In this document: positions 1-11,061 of the stretch, piece after piece
Numbering within the stretch: the first letter of the stretch is position 1
Layout of the letters: every line of letters begins with the position of its first letter
The notes under the pieces: model-generated
The model's input: the letters and a program-made list of their open reading frames with translations, nothing else
What the model was told of the DNA's origin: nothing
Databases searched by the model: none
Position numbers and translations under genes: made by a program
Source of the DNA: Leptasterias polaris
Lineage: Eukaryota > Echinodermata > Asteroidea > Forcipulatida > Asteriidae
Reading direction: 5' to 3'
DNA length: 64,000 nucleotides
NCBI GenBank assembly: GCA_037783415.1
Contig: JAZGTN010000042.1
Coordinates: forward strand, 1,728,001 to 1,792,000

Positions 1-1205
1 CACAGGTTTGTTATTTCATGTATGTGGTTGATTACACAAAACATGAACACTGTCTGTGGTTATTTTGTCAGCTCTGCCAATCCTGTATAATACCTTTAAA
101 TAATTACCAAAACACGAACTTTGTTTGTGGAGGATGAGCCCTCTTTGAATTTCGTTTTGTTTAGTTGTATTTAGTCGGGTGTGGTTTTTCCATTGTACAT
201 GAACGACTGCCTCGATTCAAATCGTCTTCAGTCAGCACGTGCCCAAAGGGGAAGGATTATATTTTATTTATGTGTCATTTAGTTTTTATTTCCCCGAACT
301 TTGCATTTATCACCAGACATATTATGGTGTGAATGTCATTTATTTTTAGCATCTGGAAACCAAATAGTTTCCACCTGATTTTGTGTTTTTTGTACATGTT
401 GGAACATAGCATATTACGAGTGAGGGATTTGATCATAACACACACACAAAATGATATAAAAAATCTTCCAACTGGGGCGTCGAAAAATAGAAAAGAATAG
501 AGACCGTCACTTTTATCAACTGGGAATCATTTTTAGTTGTGTTTTTTTAAAGAAATTGACTGTAAGTGTAAGGCTTTTACTTGTAATTCAATTTTATAAT
601 CAATAACCCAAAGTATATCTATATATTAACTTGAGTTGGGTAACATTTAAATGGTTATTTTTCTTGCTGTGAAGGCCTACTCATCGAGAAATTCTGAACA
701 ACTTATAACTTAAAGTTCATGTTGGTTTGACATTACTTTATCGAACAGATTCAACTCTTTGTGTCAGATAGGGTTCGTGAGAAAACCATGTTTTGAATTT
801 GGACAAGCTACTTAATCATAATGTATGTTAATAAAAAGTATTGTAAATGAGCAATTTATTACCTGCATTTTTTTAAATTGAACATGAAATGTGTACACCC
901 TGTTTCCAGCTTGAACCCCGACTCAAACTGACAGGCTCAGTTGGTGATTTAACCGCTTGCTGTACCTTGTGTTTACAAAAAAATGCAAATTTGCCTATTG
1001 GCATTCTGGACACCTTTTTGGGAACTGGTAATCAAATTACAAGAACCGAAAACTGAATATTGTATAAATATCGTAGAATTCAAATGAATATTGACCTTTT
1101 CTTTTCACACTATTAAGAAAGGCAGAAAGAACTGTTTGACCTACAGTGGACTGTCACACGATATTTTGTTCTGGGAGAGAATGTATTTGAAACATGAGTT
1201 CAAAG
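1..1205. other. non-coding, no feature seen
   Basis: AT-rich sequence with stops in all frames. I see no tandem array, no inverted repeat with a target duplication and no exon-like open frame. It could be intron or intergenic DNA. Confidence 0.6.
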
Positions 1206-1209
1206 GGGC

Positions 1210-1345
1210 CTTGACCCATTTGGGGTCATGCTGACTGGTTTTAAAAAAAAGGGATCTTGGGTCATTTTCACTCAGGTTCCGGGTCATACAGACCCAGAAA
1301 TGTGTCAGGATCACGGAATCCGGGTCAATTGGGACCTTGGAGTTA
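1210..1345. repeat. dispersed GGGTCA/TGACCC-rich repeat, copy 1
   Basis: This stretch alternates GGGTCA and TGACCC words (for example GACCCAGAAATGTGTCAGGA). It ends in a GGGTCAAT...GGAGT motif that recurs near 20.59-20.82 kb and 32.70-32.90 kb. In those copies the two ends are inverted versions of CTCCTGGGTCAAAATTGACC, so the family looks like a small inverted-repeat (MITE-like) element. This copy seems truncated or diverged at its left end. I identified no target duplication. Confidence 0.5.
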
Positions 1346-1397
1346 TTAAATTTTATAAATCAAGTTCAAATGGGTTTAAATAATATCAGTTACTTAG

Positions 1398-1569
1398 CAG
1401 GCTTGGAATTTCATTCTTGCAAGGGCAAGGCCAAGGCCATTTTCATTTTGCAAGGAACACTTTCACTGAAAAATCTTAAAAGTCTGTGATCATTTGTAAA
1501 GGGGCAGCAATGCCAAGACAAAGGCAACAGAGGCCCTGACCTCGATATATCCGTGTAATTCCAGGCCTG
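1398..1569. mobile_element. MITE, CAGGCCTGGAATT family, copy 1
   Basis: A 172-bp element whose ends are inverted: CAGGCTTGGAATT at the left and AATTCCAGGCCTG at the right. The flanks are ACTTAG on the left and ACTTAT on the right, a likely 6-bp target-site duplication with one change. A second copy lies at 2662-2829 in the opposite orientation; both interiors carry GGCCTTGCC-like and GGGCA-rich stretches. No coding capacity. The superfamily is not certain; among DNA transposons a 6-bp duplication is unusual. Confidence 0.75.
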
Positions 1570-1618
1570 ACTTATACGGAACTTTTAAAAATATAACTAT
1601 ATTATAATTATAATTAAT

Positions 1619-1839
1619 GATTTTGGGTTGAACAAGGAAAAATTGACTAGAGCGGGATTTGAACCAACGACCTCCGGATTGACGTGCCGGCGCTCTACCA
1701 ACTGAGCTATCTAGCCCTATGTTGGCGGTCTCCCTACTTTGTCAATATCCTTGTTCGGTGGGTGCCAGTCAGAAGCCATTCAACCGTAAACTGCCGTGTA
1801 GCCAAGGATCACACACCCGAGTTTAAGATACAACCTGGG
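1619..1839 (-). mobile_element. tRNA-bearing SINE, family A, near full length
   Basis: Read on the minus strand, this 221-bp unit has a leader of about 120 nt, a tRNA-like domain and a short tail ending CAACCCAAAATC. Identical 13-bp AT-rich words (AATTATAATTAAT) sit at 1606-1618 and 1840-1852, consistent with a target-site duplication, though their low complexity weakens this. The domain carries pol III A-box-like (TAGCTCAGTTGG) and B-box-like (GGTTCAAATCC) sequences. A GAACAAGGA...TTGAC word before the tRNA domain reappears inverted just after it, so the tRNA-like part sits between inverted arms. Further copies: 19334-19465 and a fragment at 60094-60146. Confidence 0.75.
1645..1716 (-). other. 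tRNA-like domain inside SINE A
   Basis: The 72-nt minus-strand segment folds as a cloverleaf: a 7-bp acceptor stem GGCTAGA/TCTAGTC with one G-T pair, a perfect D stem GCTC/GAGC, and an anticodon stem CCGGC/TCCGG with one mismatch. The T stem is imperfect. The 7-nt anticodon loop has C instead of the invariant T at position 33, and no functional tRNA would be expected. I therefore call it a SINE promoter domain, not a tRNA gene. Nominal anticodon GTC. Confidence 0.7.
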
Positions 1840-2661
1840 AATTATAATTAATTATATAAATTGCTTTTCACTTATTTTGTTGACAATGATTTCTCACTGT
1901 TTTGTTTGTCAACAGTCGCCTATGTAATTATTTCCAATTTAATAACGTCCCATTAATACAAACAAGTTAATACAAACAAGTTAATCCTTAAAACGACATT
2001 GTTTCCGGAAACTTGAAAAGTGTGTAAGATACTCGTTTCAAAATCATAACGAGTAATGACTGATAATTTAAAAAAAAAGGACAATGATTTAGTTTATGGT
2101 AAGATCTCGTTTTTAATAGTTTAATCCAATCCTCATGTTTTCAATGAAACATTCTTCCAAAATGAATTTGATGGTCACGTGTTTGCGCAAACATAGTTTG
2201 TTGTATGGTTCAATGATTTTTTGTGTGCTTATTTCAGTATTCCAAAATCGAAATAACATGTGTTTTTTGAGACTTTTTTCCCACACATCAAAGGTTTTTT
2301 TTTTCAGACGGAAATATATTTTCAAGATATTTGGTATATATATTGGTAGTATCAAGATGAGAAAAAATTCAACTTTTTGATAATTTTCCCCAAATGTTAC
2401 CGAACATTTATCAAACCCGTTACCATTGTATACCCACATCTAATCTTCTGTATATTGTGACTGTTCACTTTGTACAATCCGCGGCCATTTGGTAATATTC
2501 TGGTTCGTGCTGTTTACAATAAGAGTAACTATTATTTCATAAAAAAGAATACAGGAATGTTTTTTCCTAACAGCCTCAGTTTCGTTACATTAAGCTTATT
2601 TGTGTAAAATGAAAATGGCTTCGTCAAGCAAGAATTATAATACGGTGTTTGCATCCTTATT

Positions 2662-2829
2662 CAGGCCTGGAATTACACGGAGGCCACAGAGGCCATGGCC
2701 TTCGTTGCCCCTGGTCTTGGCCTTAGTGCCCTTTCAAAAGTTTCCCATAGACTTTATGATTTTCCAATACAAGTGCCCTTTACAAAATCAAAATGGCCTT
2801 GCCCTTTCAGAGATGAAATTCCAGGCCTG
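2662..2829. mobile_element. MITE, CAGGCCTGGAATT family, copy 2
   Basis: A 168-bp element bounded by CAGGCCTGGAATT and its inverse, directly flanked by an exact 6-bp duplication CTTATT on both sides. It is inverted relative to the copy at 1398-1569. The interior is rich in GGCC and CTTGCCCTTT words. The open frames that cross it (plus strand, to about 2890) are incidental. Confidence 0.8.
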
Positions 2830-3270
2830 CTTATTCATGTTTGCTTTCGGTGGATGGAAATCCTTCGGCCCCCAAAAAGACATTCGTTGAATGTATACAA
2901 TTTCCATGTAGAATTTGTTTCAAAGGAATGTACAAAAATATAGTTGGAGAATATTTTCCTAAATAAATTAAATAACACTCGATGATAATGAGACAATTGT
3001 GTGTTGAGTAAGATGTGTTGTAAAATAATCTCCTGTTTTTTGGCTAATTGTTATTATTTTGATTTTTTTTTCTCAAGAGTATCTTTTTTCTTCTTCGTGT
3101 ACTGGTGGCTAGCTACACTAAATATAAAGATTAAATGAATGGTATGCGATTGCTTTATTATCGGTAACACGCAAACTGCAGTCATCTAAGAGCTCTTACT
3201 AAAGGGCAACTCCTTTAAGTATTAATCAACAATTGCTGATCACCTTCCAAGAAATAAGGGAAGTGTAAAA

Positions 3271-4115
3271 GTTTGGGGGTAACGGTGGCAACTTGTTTGG
3301 GGGGTAACGGTTACAACCTGTTTGGGGGTATCGGTGGCAACTTGTTTGGGGGGTAACGGTGGCAACTTGTTTGGGGGTAACGGTGGCAACTTGTTTGGGG
3401 GTATGGTTACAACTTGTTTGGGGGGTAACGGTTACAACCTGTTTGGGGGTATCGGTGGCAACTTGTTTGGGGGGTAACGGTGGCAACTTGTTTGGGGGTA
3501 ACGGTGGCAACTTGTTTGGGGGTAACGGTGGCAACTTGTTTGGGGGTAATGGTTACAACTTGTTTGGGGGGTAACGGTTACAACCTGTTTGGGGGTATCG
3601 GTGGCAACTTGTTTGGGGGGTAACGGTGGCAACTTGTTTGGGGGTAACGGTGGCAACTTGTTTGGGGGTAATGGTTACAACTTGTTTGGGGGGTAACGGT
3701 TACAACCTGTTTGGGGGTATCGGTGGCAACTTGTTTGGGGGGTAACGGTGGCAACTTGTTTGGGGGTAACGGTGGCAACTTGTTTGGGGGTAATGGTTAC
3801 AACTTGTTTGGGGGGTAACGGTTACAACCTGTTTGGGGGTAACGGTGGCAACTTGTTTGGGGGTAATGGTTACAACCTGTTTGGGGGTAACGGTGGCAAC
3901 TTGTTTGGGGGTAATGGTTACAACTTGTTTGGGGGTAACGGTTACAACCTGTTTGGGGGTTTCGGTGGCAACTTGTTTGGGGGGTAACGGTGGCAACTTG
4001 TTTGGGGGGTAATGGTGGCAACTTGTTTGGGGGTAACGGTGGCAACTTGTTTGGGGGTAACGGTGGCAACTTATTTGGGGGTAATGGTTACAACTTGTTT
4101 GGGGGTAATGGTTAG
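3271..4115 (+). repeat. minisatellite, 24/25-bp unit with a 5-unit higher-order repeat
   Basis: About 35 head-to-tail units, each starting GTTTGGGGG(G)TAACGG and ending in TGGCAACTT or TTACAACYT. Units with five Gs are 24 bp and units with six Gs are 25 bp. From about 3393 to 3805 the variants recur in a fixed order of five (24+25+24+25+24 = 122 bp), repeated three times or more, so the array expanded in blocks. The open frames across it on both strands (Gly/Asn/Leu-Phe or Pro-Pro-Leu-rich) come from 24-bp periodicity, and the 25-bp units shift frame. Every unit carries a run of 5-6 Gs on the plus strand. Confidence 0.95.
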
Positions 4116-5500
4116 CAAATGGACTAGTTTTTTCACAATGAATTGTATTTTGTCACTAAAATTGAAAATTATATTTAGAATATTCAATACTGTATGTTCT
4201 TTGCTTTATAGGTCAGTTGTTTCTAAAGTTGTATTTGTGGTTTTCTTTTTGTTACGATGAGGTCACGTGTAGAAAATGGTAAAAGATACACCGAACTGCA
4301 GTTTGGGTTCAAATTTTTCTCATTCCCAATGACAAAGTCATGGACCGAAACAGCCGTCTGCTCGCATAATGCAAATAACTAAACCGCTTGCCCTTTGGCG
4401 AGTGTACGGTGAGGTAGGCACAAACGTGAACTGCTAAAGCGCATTTTGAAGAAAGCGAACAATTGATGCAATGCGAATAGACGTTTGTCGAGAAGAAAAA
4501 AAAGTAGGTCCCACGTGAGATTTTGTTGTATTTTGTGAGTGATGCTGGCACATGTTGTTGTGTCCTATAATTCATGCGAGCAAATCGTGATTATGCATGA
4601 TCTTAACGCATTTAAAATCACTGCACTGGAATATACAGCTAGTCGGTAAACCACTGGCATCGATTTCTGCCCTTTCGTCACCTACAACTTTACAAGTACA
4701 ATATTCCCCATCAGTATCCATTGCTGATTCCACTCCACGAAATGCTCAGAAACGTTCCCATGATTTTTAAGTCTGAGTTTGTTTTCCTTCCTGACATGTA
4801 AACCTGAATGATGGGGGAAGATTTTCCTCTCAAATTACATGCTCTCAGACGTAGGTATACCTAGGGACAAATAGGTACAGACATTGGCACGAAACATTGT
4901 TCTCTGGATGGAAGTATGCAGTAGGCCTGTGAGACATTGAACTGTCTTAAGATGTTTACAATTGATACATCATTGGTTTGAGGAAAGCAAATTCTTTCGT
5001 ATTCTGTTCATAACTAGTAAAGAAAGTGAGTAAATAAAATTGCTGTGTTTTTTGTGAGAAAACGCAGAAAATGTTCACAGCAATTTCTCAAACGGGGACT
5101 TAATTCGGGCAATTAGTACTGCCATTAAGTATAAACGAGGGAATAAGTATTCGTCCATTTTGTTTTCGAGCTCGACCAACATCATACAATGCAGTTGCCA
5201 ACTGCAGTAGTACATGCACTGTACAGTGGTGACGTGTAAAATAGACGTCGTGTGCACATTGCATTCAGGACTCGTTTAGTCCTTGAACCTTAATTGTATT
5301 GTCCGAACTGTTGGCAAGGTCGAGCGCTTTGCATGTACATTCATAGGAAGCGTGGACGCATTATTGCATGAAACTCAAAACCCTAAGAAATTCGAGGATA
5401 TCTGTTAACTCATAATTACTCATAACTTAATTTTTAGTACGTGTATATTTTGTTGAAAGCATTTTGTTACTAAATGCACTTACTACATGTAGACGACTTT
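4116..5500. other. non-coding, no feature seen
   Basis: No exon-like frame and no repeat with recognisable ends. Short open frames here have no splice context that I would defend. Confidence 0.5.
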
Positions 5501-5504
5501 TTAA

Positions 5505-5868
5505 AGGCACTGAACACGTTTTGTAATTGTCAAAGACCCATATTCTCACTTGGTGTATCCTAATGCATAAAATAACAAGCCTGTGAAAATTTCGGCTCAA
5601 TTGGTCATTGAAGTTGCAAGAAAATGATGAAAGAAAAAACACCCTTGTTGTACAAACTAGTGTGCTTTCAGATAGGAATAAAAGGCTTCTGGCCAGAAGT
5701 CTTTTATTATTTTAGTGAGAAGTTACCTCTTTCTCAAAAACTACGTTACTTCAGAGGGAGTCGTTTCTCGCAATGTTTTATACTATCAACAGCTCTCCGT
5801 TGCTAGTTACCAAGTAAGTTTTTATGCTAATATATATTTTGAGTAATTACCAAACGTGTACAGTGCCT
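5505..5868. mobile_element. TTAA-flanked MITE with central hairpin, copy 1
   Basis: A 364-bp element starting AGGCACTGAACACGTTTTG and ending in the inverse CAAACGTGTACAGTGCCT, flanked by TTAA at 5501-5504 and 5869-5872. Near the middle lies a hairpin with 16-bp arms (AATAAAAGGCTTCTGG and its inverse with one mismatch) at about 5678-5709. TTAA targets are typical of the Kolobok and piggyBac superfamilies; which one applies is inference. No transposase is encoded. Related copies: 30912-31297, 39597-39984, 63136-63532. Confidence 0.85.
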
Positions 5869-6414
5869 TTAAAGGTAAACAAACAAAAAACAAAAACGTT
5901 ATAAAAAACCCATGGTCATGCTGTCACTATTGTTATGTTTTATGAGCACTAGCATTATAATAAGGTATACCAGTACTAAATGTTCTACAGAGAAAACAAG
6001 GTCGTACTAGCGTAAAAAATAAAGAAGGTAAACATTGACAAATTTACAATTTAATTATTAGATAACATTTCAAAGCGCGGTTGAACCCGTGAACTAACTG
6101 GAGTAGTCTGGTAGCCCGGCTAAATTAGTTTGTACATCATGAACACATTGTCGTGTATTCTGCGCGTAATATTGCAACGAAGATGGGCTCATATTTATAG
6201 GAGGTTAAAGGCCTACAACGTATACATGTACATGTACACGAGGCCGTCTGCTACGGTTGCCACGAAAAGGGAACCCGACAGTTGTTTGCTGCTCCGTTTG
6301 GCCATGTTATTCATACCATGGGTAAACTGATGTCCTTGATTTGATAGTGTGTGTAAACAAACCAATTTGAGGAGGGGGCACTAAAGACAATGTACACAAA
6401 AATAAGTTATGAGA

Positions 6415-6856
6415 AAGGAATGGTTGAACCATGGTTGAACCATGGAGGAAGGAATGGTTGAACCATGGAGGAAGGAATGGTTGAACCATGGAGGAAGGAA
6501 TGGTTGAACCATGGAGGAAGGAATGGTTGAACCATGGAGGAAGGAATGGTTGAACCATGGAGGAAGGAATGGTTGAACCATGGAGGAAGGAATGGTTGAA
6601 CCATGGAGGAAGGAATGGTTGAACCATGGAGGAAGGAATGGTTGAACCATGGAGGAAGGAATGGTTGAACCATGGAGGAAGGAATGGTTGAACCATGGAG
6701 GAAGGAATGGTTGAACCATGGAGGAAGGAATGGTTGAACCATGGAGGAAGGAATGGTTGAACCATGGAGGAAGGAATGGTTGAACCATGGAGGAAGGAAT
6801 GGTTGAACCATGGAGGAAGGAATGGTTGAACCATGGTTGAACCATGGTTGAACCAT
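6415..6856 (+). repeat. minisatellite of 23-bp unit, 17 identical copies
   Basis: From 6444 to 6834 there are 17 identical 23-bp units. Each is the 12-mer GGAGGAAGGAAT followed by the 11-mer GGTTGAACCAT. At both edges the 11-mer appears alone in short tandem, which suggests the array grew from an 11-bp repeat that gained a purine-rich 12-mer. Because 23 is not a multiple of three and the unit has no stop, several minus-strand frames stay open for 159-212 codons; these are artefacts. Perfect identity implies recent expansion or homogenisation. Confidence 0.95.
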
Positions 6857-7002
6857 GCATGTTGAAGAGTCAGACATGTACTTGTACATTTTATCATTGT
6901 AGTAATGTAATGGATGTACATGTATATTTGGCTAAATGTATTCAAATAATAGGCCTACATAAGCTACTCCATGGGTACACACAAATGAACACATACATAA
7001 TG

Positions 7003-7075
7003 AGTATGTACATCCACACATGTTGATACACATGTACATCCACACATTTTGATATACATGTACATCCACATAATC
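7003..7075 (+). repeat. short tandem repeat, CATGTACATCCACA-type
   Basis: Three imperfect units of about 25-30 bp, each containing ATGTACATCCACA followed by a TTGATAYA linker. It lies in a region rich in the palindrome TACATGTA. Confidence 0.7.
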
Positions 7076-7079
7076 AGAT

Positions 7080-10000
7080 CCACGTTAAAGCGAGTTGCGT
7101 GTGCTATACCTGATCATAGAGCAAGGATACAGAACTGCATTGTCTATGCGGAGCATACACCAAGTCGTACCTTTAGTGTGACTGTGAGGTAACTGATACC
7201 CAGGCTCTGACTGTTCCTCCAGCACACGCTCATGGACGTGACCTCGTAATTTTAGGATCACAAGGTACACATTCCATGTCACCCACGCGGCCAAATGTCA
7301 CCCACCTTGGGACCCTCTGGGTTCGCATTCCCTCGATAACGCCGCTCAACGTCATCATCGTTGGGCTCATAATTCATAACATTTGTATATATACCGAGTG
7401 CTGGAAGTAATATTTGAATCACATTCAAGTTTAAACGGTAACTCAGTCTCCCAATACTAGCAAAGCTGGAGGGACTAGGGGCAGGTCTATTGAAGCATGA
7501 AAAGAGGGGGTCTGCCTCATGTGAACTCTAGTCGCTGCTAGTGCACAATGCATCATTGGCGTTGGGGCGGGCGGGGCAAAGGTATAATTTGGGGGGGGGG
7601 CACTTTAATGAATCGAACCATTCACTCAATCTCATGGGGGGAGGCAATAGGAAGGGGGAGGTTTCCCACTGAAGCCACTGCGATGCATCATTGGTTTTTG
7701 GCAGAGCATGGAAAGAGAGAATTCTTATACTAGTGTAACACGTAAAATGGGTGTCACTAATAGTATTGTAGGCTGGCCGACAAAGCATAAAAATAAAACT
7801 CCAATAAACTTGTATCTTTGGGCTTGAATACAGAAGATAATTTATTTAGATCTGTATGGCTTTACAAAGATGTGTATCAGACGAGAAGTAGCAGGAAAAG
7901 ATGAAGAATACTGGATTGGGCCACAGTGCGAGATTTTGCACTGGGCTACTAACCAGGAATGTCTGTCTATAAGTCCAGAAGAGAGAGGAATGAACTAGAT
8001 GGGACATAAGGGCATTTTATAATAAAGTTGTGGGGACAGACTAGGTGGGCATTAAGGTCGTAAATTTGTCAAGTCCCAGACAGCCAGTCTGGACACTGGT
8101 GTCTGGGTGAGCATTGGATTAATTAGGATGGGTGCTTGTGAGATTGGGGGAAATGCCTGGGGTAAAAGCCTGGGGTAAAACAAAATTTCCAGCTTACACT
8201 AGTGTAAACACTATGAAATATAGGCCTACAGCAATATATGAACCAACCTCGGTGAACATTCACAACGTCGGTTGTACATTAACAAAGAAACACCCCAAAA
8301 CCAACAAACTTTTAAGTGTTTTGTCAGAGGTTTGTTGCACTTTCTTTTCAGTTTTATGGAATGAGCAATTATGTGTTTTTTGTGATGGCTTTTAAAAATA
8401 TTTTGTTGATATAGTGATATGAACTCAGCTTTGAACCAATCTATAAGTTGGTCTGACAGCGGTAGTGTTTTTGTTTTAAAGAAGTTGGAATAGTTGTTGT
8501 TCATTTTATTTATATATTTTATGTGGTTTAGACAACTGGGAACACTTTTGTTATATTGGTTAGTCAGTCATCAAACGGCCGTTTACAACCTGCATTTATT
8601 AGAAGAGAGTACGGTGTAACGCCGGGAAAAGGTATAAATTATATGATAATGCAAACATTATACATGTACACATACAGTACATTACACTAGATTAAACTAC
8701 GGGCCCAATGTCACGGCATTGCTTTCATTCTGTGCTTATGGTGACCTGTTAAGTGCGTGATTCTATGGAATTCCGCGATAAGCATGGTACCGTGAAATTG
8801 GACCCTAGAAAAACCCCGGTGAAAGTTCTGCCTTATACGTTCGGTAAAATCCAGAAATTTCAGTCGTTGCCAGAAATAGTATTGTCCATTTTTATCCCTG
8901 TGGCACTCACTGCACGCTCACCCCACAGTCCTCTCACAACATGAACCTATACATACTTGTACTTTACAGGCTTAGCCTACCTACTAATAACTGATCTTTC
9001 TAAGCATGAATGAACTCTATAACCCCTCTCGAACACAAACTATAAAACCCTATAATCCTCAGTTTGATGACTACACCGTACGGATTTGAGATCGAGGTGG
9101 CACACGACGTCATCATCATTGAATTGGTAGAAAACGAGATAGACCATGATTTGATTAAAACCTACGTTATTATTTGAACACTCTGGCCCGCTTGCAAATG
9201 ATTCATATTAACAGGCAGAAGAGAAGTCAAAACTTGTCTCTTGTTCAACTAGCGAGTTGCTTCCACTGCATGAGCCTTTGAAAAGCATAAATCTTGAAAG
9301 CTTAATACATGATTTGCAATTCCCAAGAAATATGGTAATGACATTCACGCATACGTACATACACTATTAGTTTGCAACACAGGAGCTGTGCTCTATAGGC
9401 AATGACGCACAAACGCGTGTATGCGTCACGCCACCATCAGCCCCATACACAAAAAAGGCGCGATGGCTCCCCCACTTTTACCGACCTCAGTGAGTGTTGG
9501 TGCGCACGCGCGATGTTCAATTTACATATTTCATGAGAAAGGTCCATTGCATACAATTTCACTAATCTCACAACAGTACAGAGAATATTCCCAGGAAACT
9601 AACTAGCGGTCGTGAAACTGAAAGTCAACTTCACCAGGTAAGATGAACGACAATGGGAACCAAAACAATATCCGTATGTGTGACTCCAACGAGCGTGGAA
9701 TATACACCCTGTTCAACTGTATATCCCTTTATCAAAATGAAGAATCAATTTAAATTTTGACCCACCTGAAGCCTGTACTCAAATTTGAGCATTTTTTGTG
9801 TGTATGTATACATGAAACAGCAGTCAGCCTTCAGGCTTGGAGTTTGACCTGATATGACCTTCCGTCGAATGGACTGGATATCCATGTCGGAAAGAATCCT
9901 AATGAAACATAAAGCCTTATCAGATGGAGATAGTTACCATTAATGATCAGCAGTTCTACTACATATTTGAGGATTGATCGCATGAGGGAAAGCGAGGAAA

Positions 10001-10736
10001 TAGAGAGTTTTAGCGGTTAGCTTTAGTTGACAAGGAACATGCACAAGTTTACATGGAACAGCAGTGCGGTCTGTCTCATGGGGCAATAGATGCAGTTCAG
10101 AAAAGGTTTCACGTCAGTTTTTATCTGACGGTGCTCATGAAACAGCAGTTGGTTTTCTGTGACGTCATAGATGAGGCACATAATGTTATCTGTTGGTTAA
10201 ATAACGCATAGATTTCGACTACAACAGCAATCGGTCTATTAAACTCTACATTAATTAGTAGTTGGTATTGTAGGGACGAACAAACTCCGCTGTTGTTTTT
10301 TATTAAGTCGGCACAGGAAAACAGCAATCGGTACCAGTGGATCAACACTACTTTTTCGTTTGAAAATGTGTGTATGATGTGAGACAAGAAACACATCCCA
10401 TTTGCAGACGTATGGCATCTATTCTTTATGTCCATTATGGTACTATGCTGAAACCTACGAATTGGACAAAGTCGGCAATTATAGTGACGTTTATAAGCAT
10501 CTTTTTGCCCAAAAGTCGCAAACATTATACCGTCAAAGATTCTGTTCGGCGAAAACTACGGCATAATAGCTATTAGATTGACACAATATAGTTATCATAA
10601 ATAGCAGTAGGTTCCAATATAAAAAACCGCGTTATTTCCTATAATTATTTGACAACACGCACATAAAAGAGCAGTAGGTCTCCGTATTATAGATGAATAT
10701 CCAAGGAAGAAGCAAGCGGATGACACGTAGGAACTC
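7080..10736. other. non-coding; poly-G run at 7591-7600
   Basis: I find no tandem array or bounded inverted-repeat element. A 10-base G run is at 7591-7600. Near 8220-8290 the word TATGAACCAACCT resembles one near 48.75 kb (minus), perhaps a shared diverged repeat. The minus-strand frame ending at 7085 is discussed under rejected items. Confidence 0.5.
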
Positions 10737-11061
10737 TTATATTGGCTGGAGCTTTCTAGCTGTCTCTGGTTTAAATTGGTGTTTCATCGTACGGGCTTCA
10801 GGATACACGGGGTTCACGTCTGTCACTCCGTGGGGAATATCTGTCAGGCGCTCGGACGTGCTTGGCCCGGCTCCATCAGCGACTCCTGCCCGCCCGCCCG
10901 GAGACATTTCTTCTGGATCAATAATGGTGTTCCGAGAGAGGAAGTGACCGGTCAGTCTTCTGCAATCTTCTTTGTCTAGAGTACTACTACTCCAGTAAGA
11001 GGGAGTTCTCGGGTATGGGAGTTGGCCCACACCGGGTCGAGTGCCACGGTTGAGGCTGAAA
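10737..11061 (-). CDS. candidate coding exon, 107 codons, unknown protein
   Basis: Minus-strand open frame entered through a plausible acceptor (CACCTCTACCCCAG) and running 107 codons to a TAA at 10737. The region is more GC-rich than its surroundings. The peptide is hydrophilic, with Ser/Thr, Pro and charged residues (for example SSSTLDKEDCRRLTGHFL and NPVYPEARTMKHQFKPETAR) and no membrane segment. It starts with one base of a split codon. If real it would be a last coding exon or a cytoplasmic tail. I recognise no family. The plus strand is also open over part of this span (10693-10947), which weakens the call. Confidence 0.35.

Noticed and set aside
1645..1716. functional tRNA gene
   Set aside because: Position 33 is C, the T stem is imperfect, and the same sequence recurs as a dispersed SINE.
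3226..4069. Pro-Pro-Leu and Gly-Asn-Leu-Phe repeat frames
   Set aside because: They come from the 24/25-bp minisatellite; 25-bp units break every frame.
6307..6945. 212-codon minus-strand open frame (Pro/Phe/His/Ser-rich)
   Set aside because: It is the translation of the 23-bp minisatellite; all phases stay open because the unit has no stop.
3271..7075. CRISPR-like array
   Set aside because: The arrays are head-to-tail without unique spacers, and the surrounding DNA is eukaryotic in character.
7085..7294. candidate exon (minus) with peptide HVHERVLEEQSEPGYQL before a GTACGA donor
   Set aside because: The peptide looks natural but no credible acceptor precedes it and a second frame is equally open. 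I briefly considered a teneurin-like match and could not support it.
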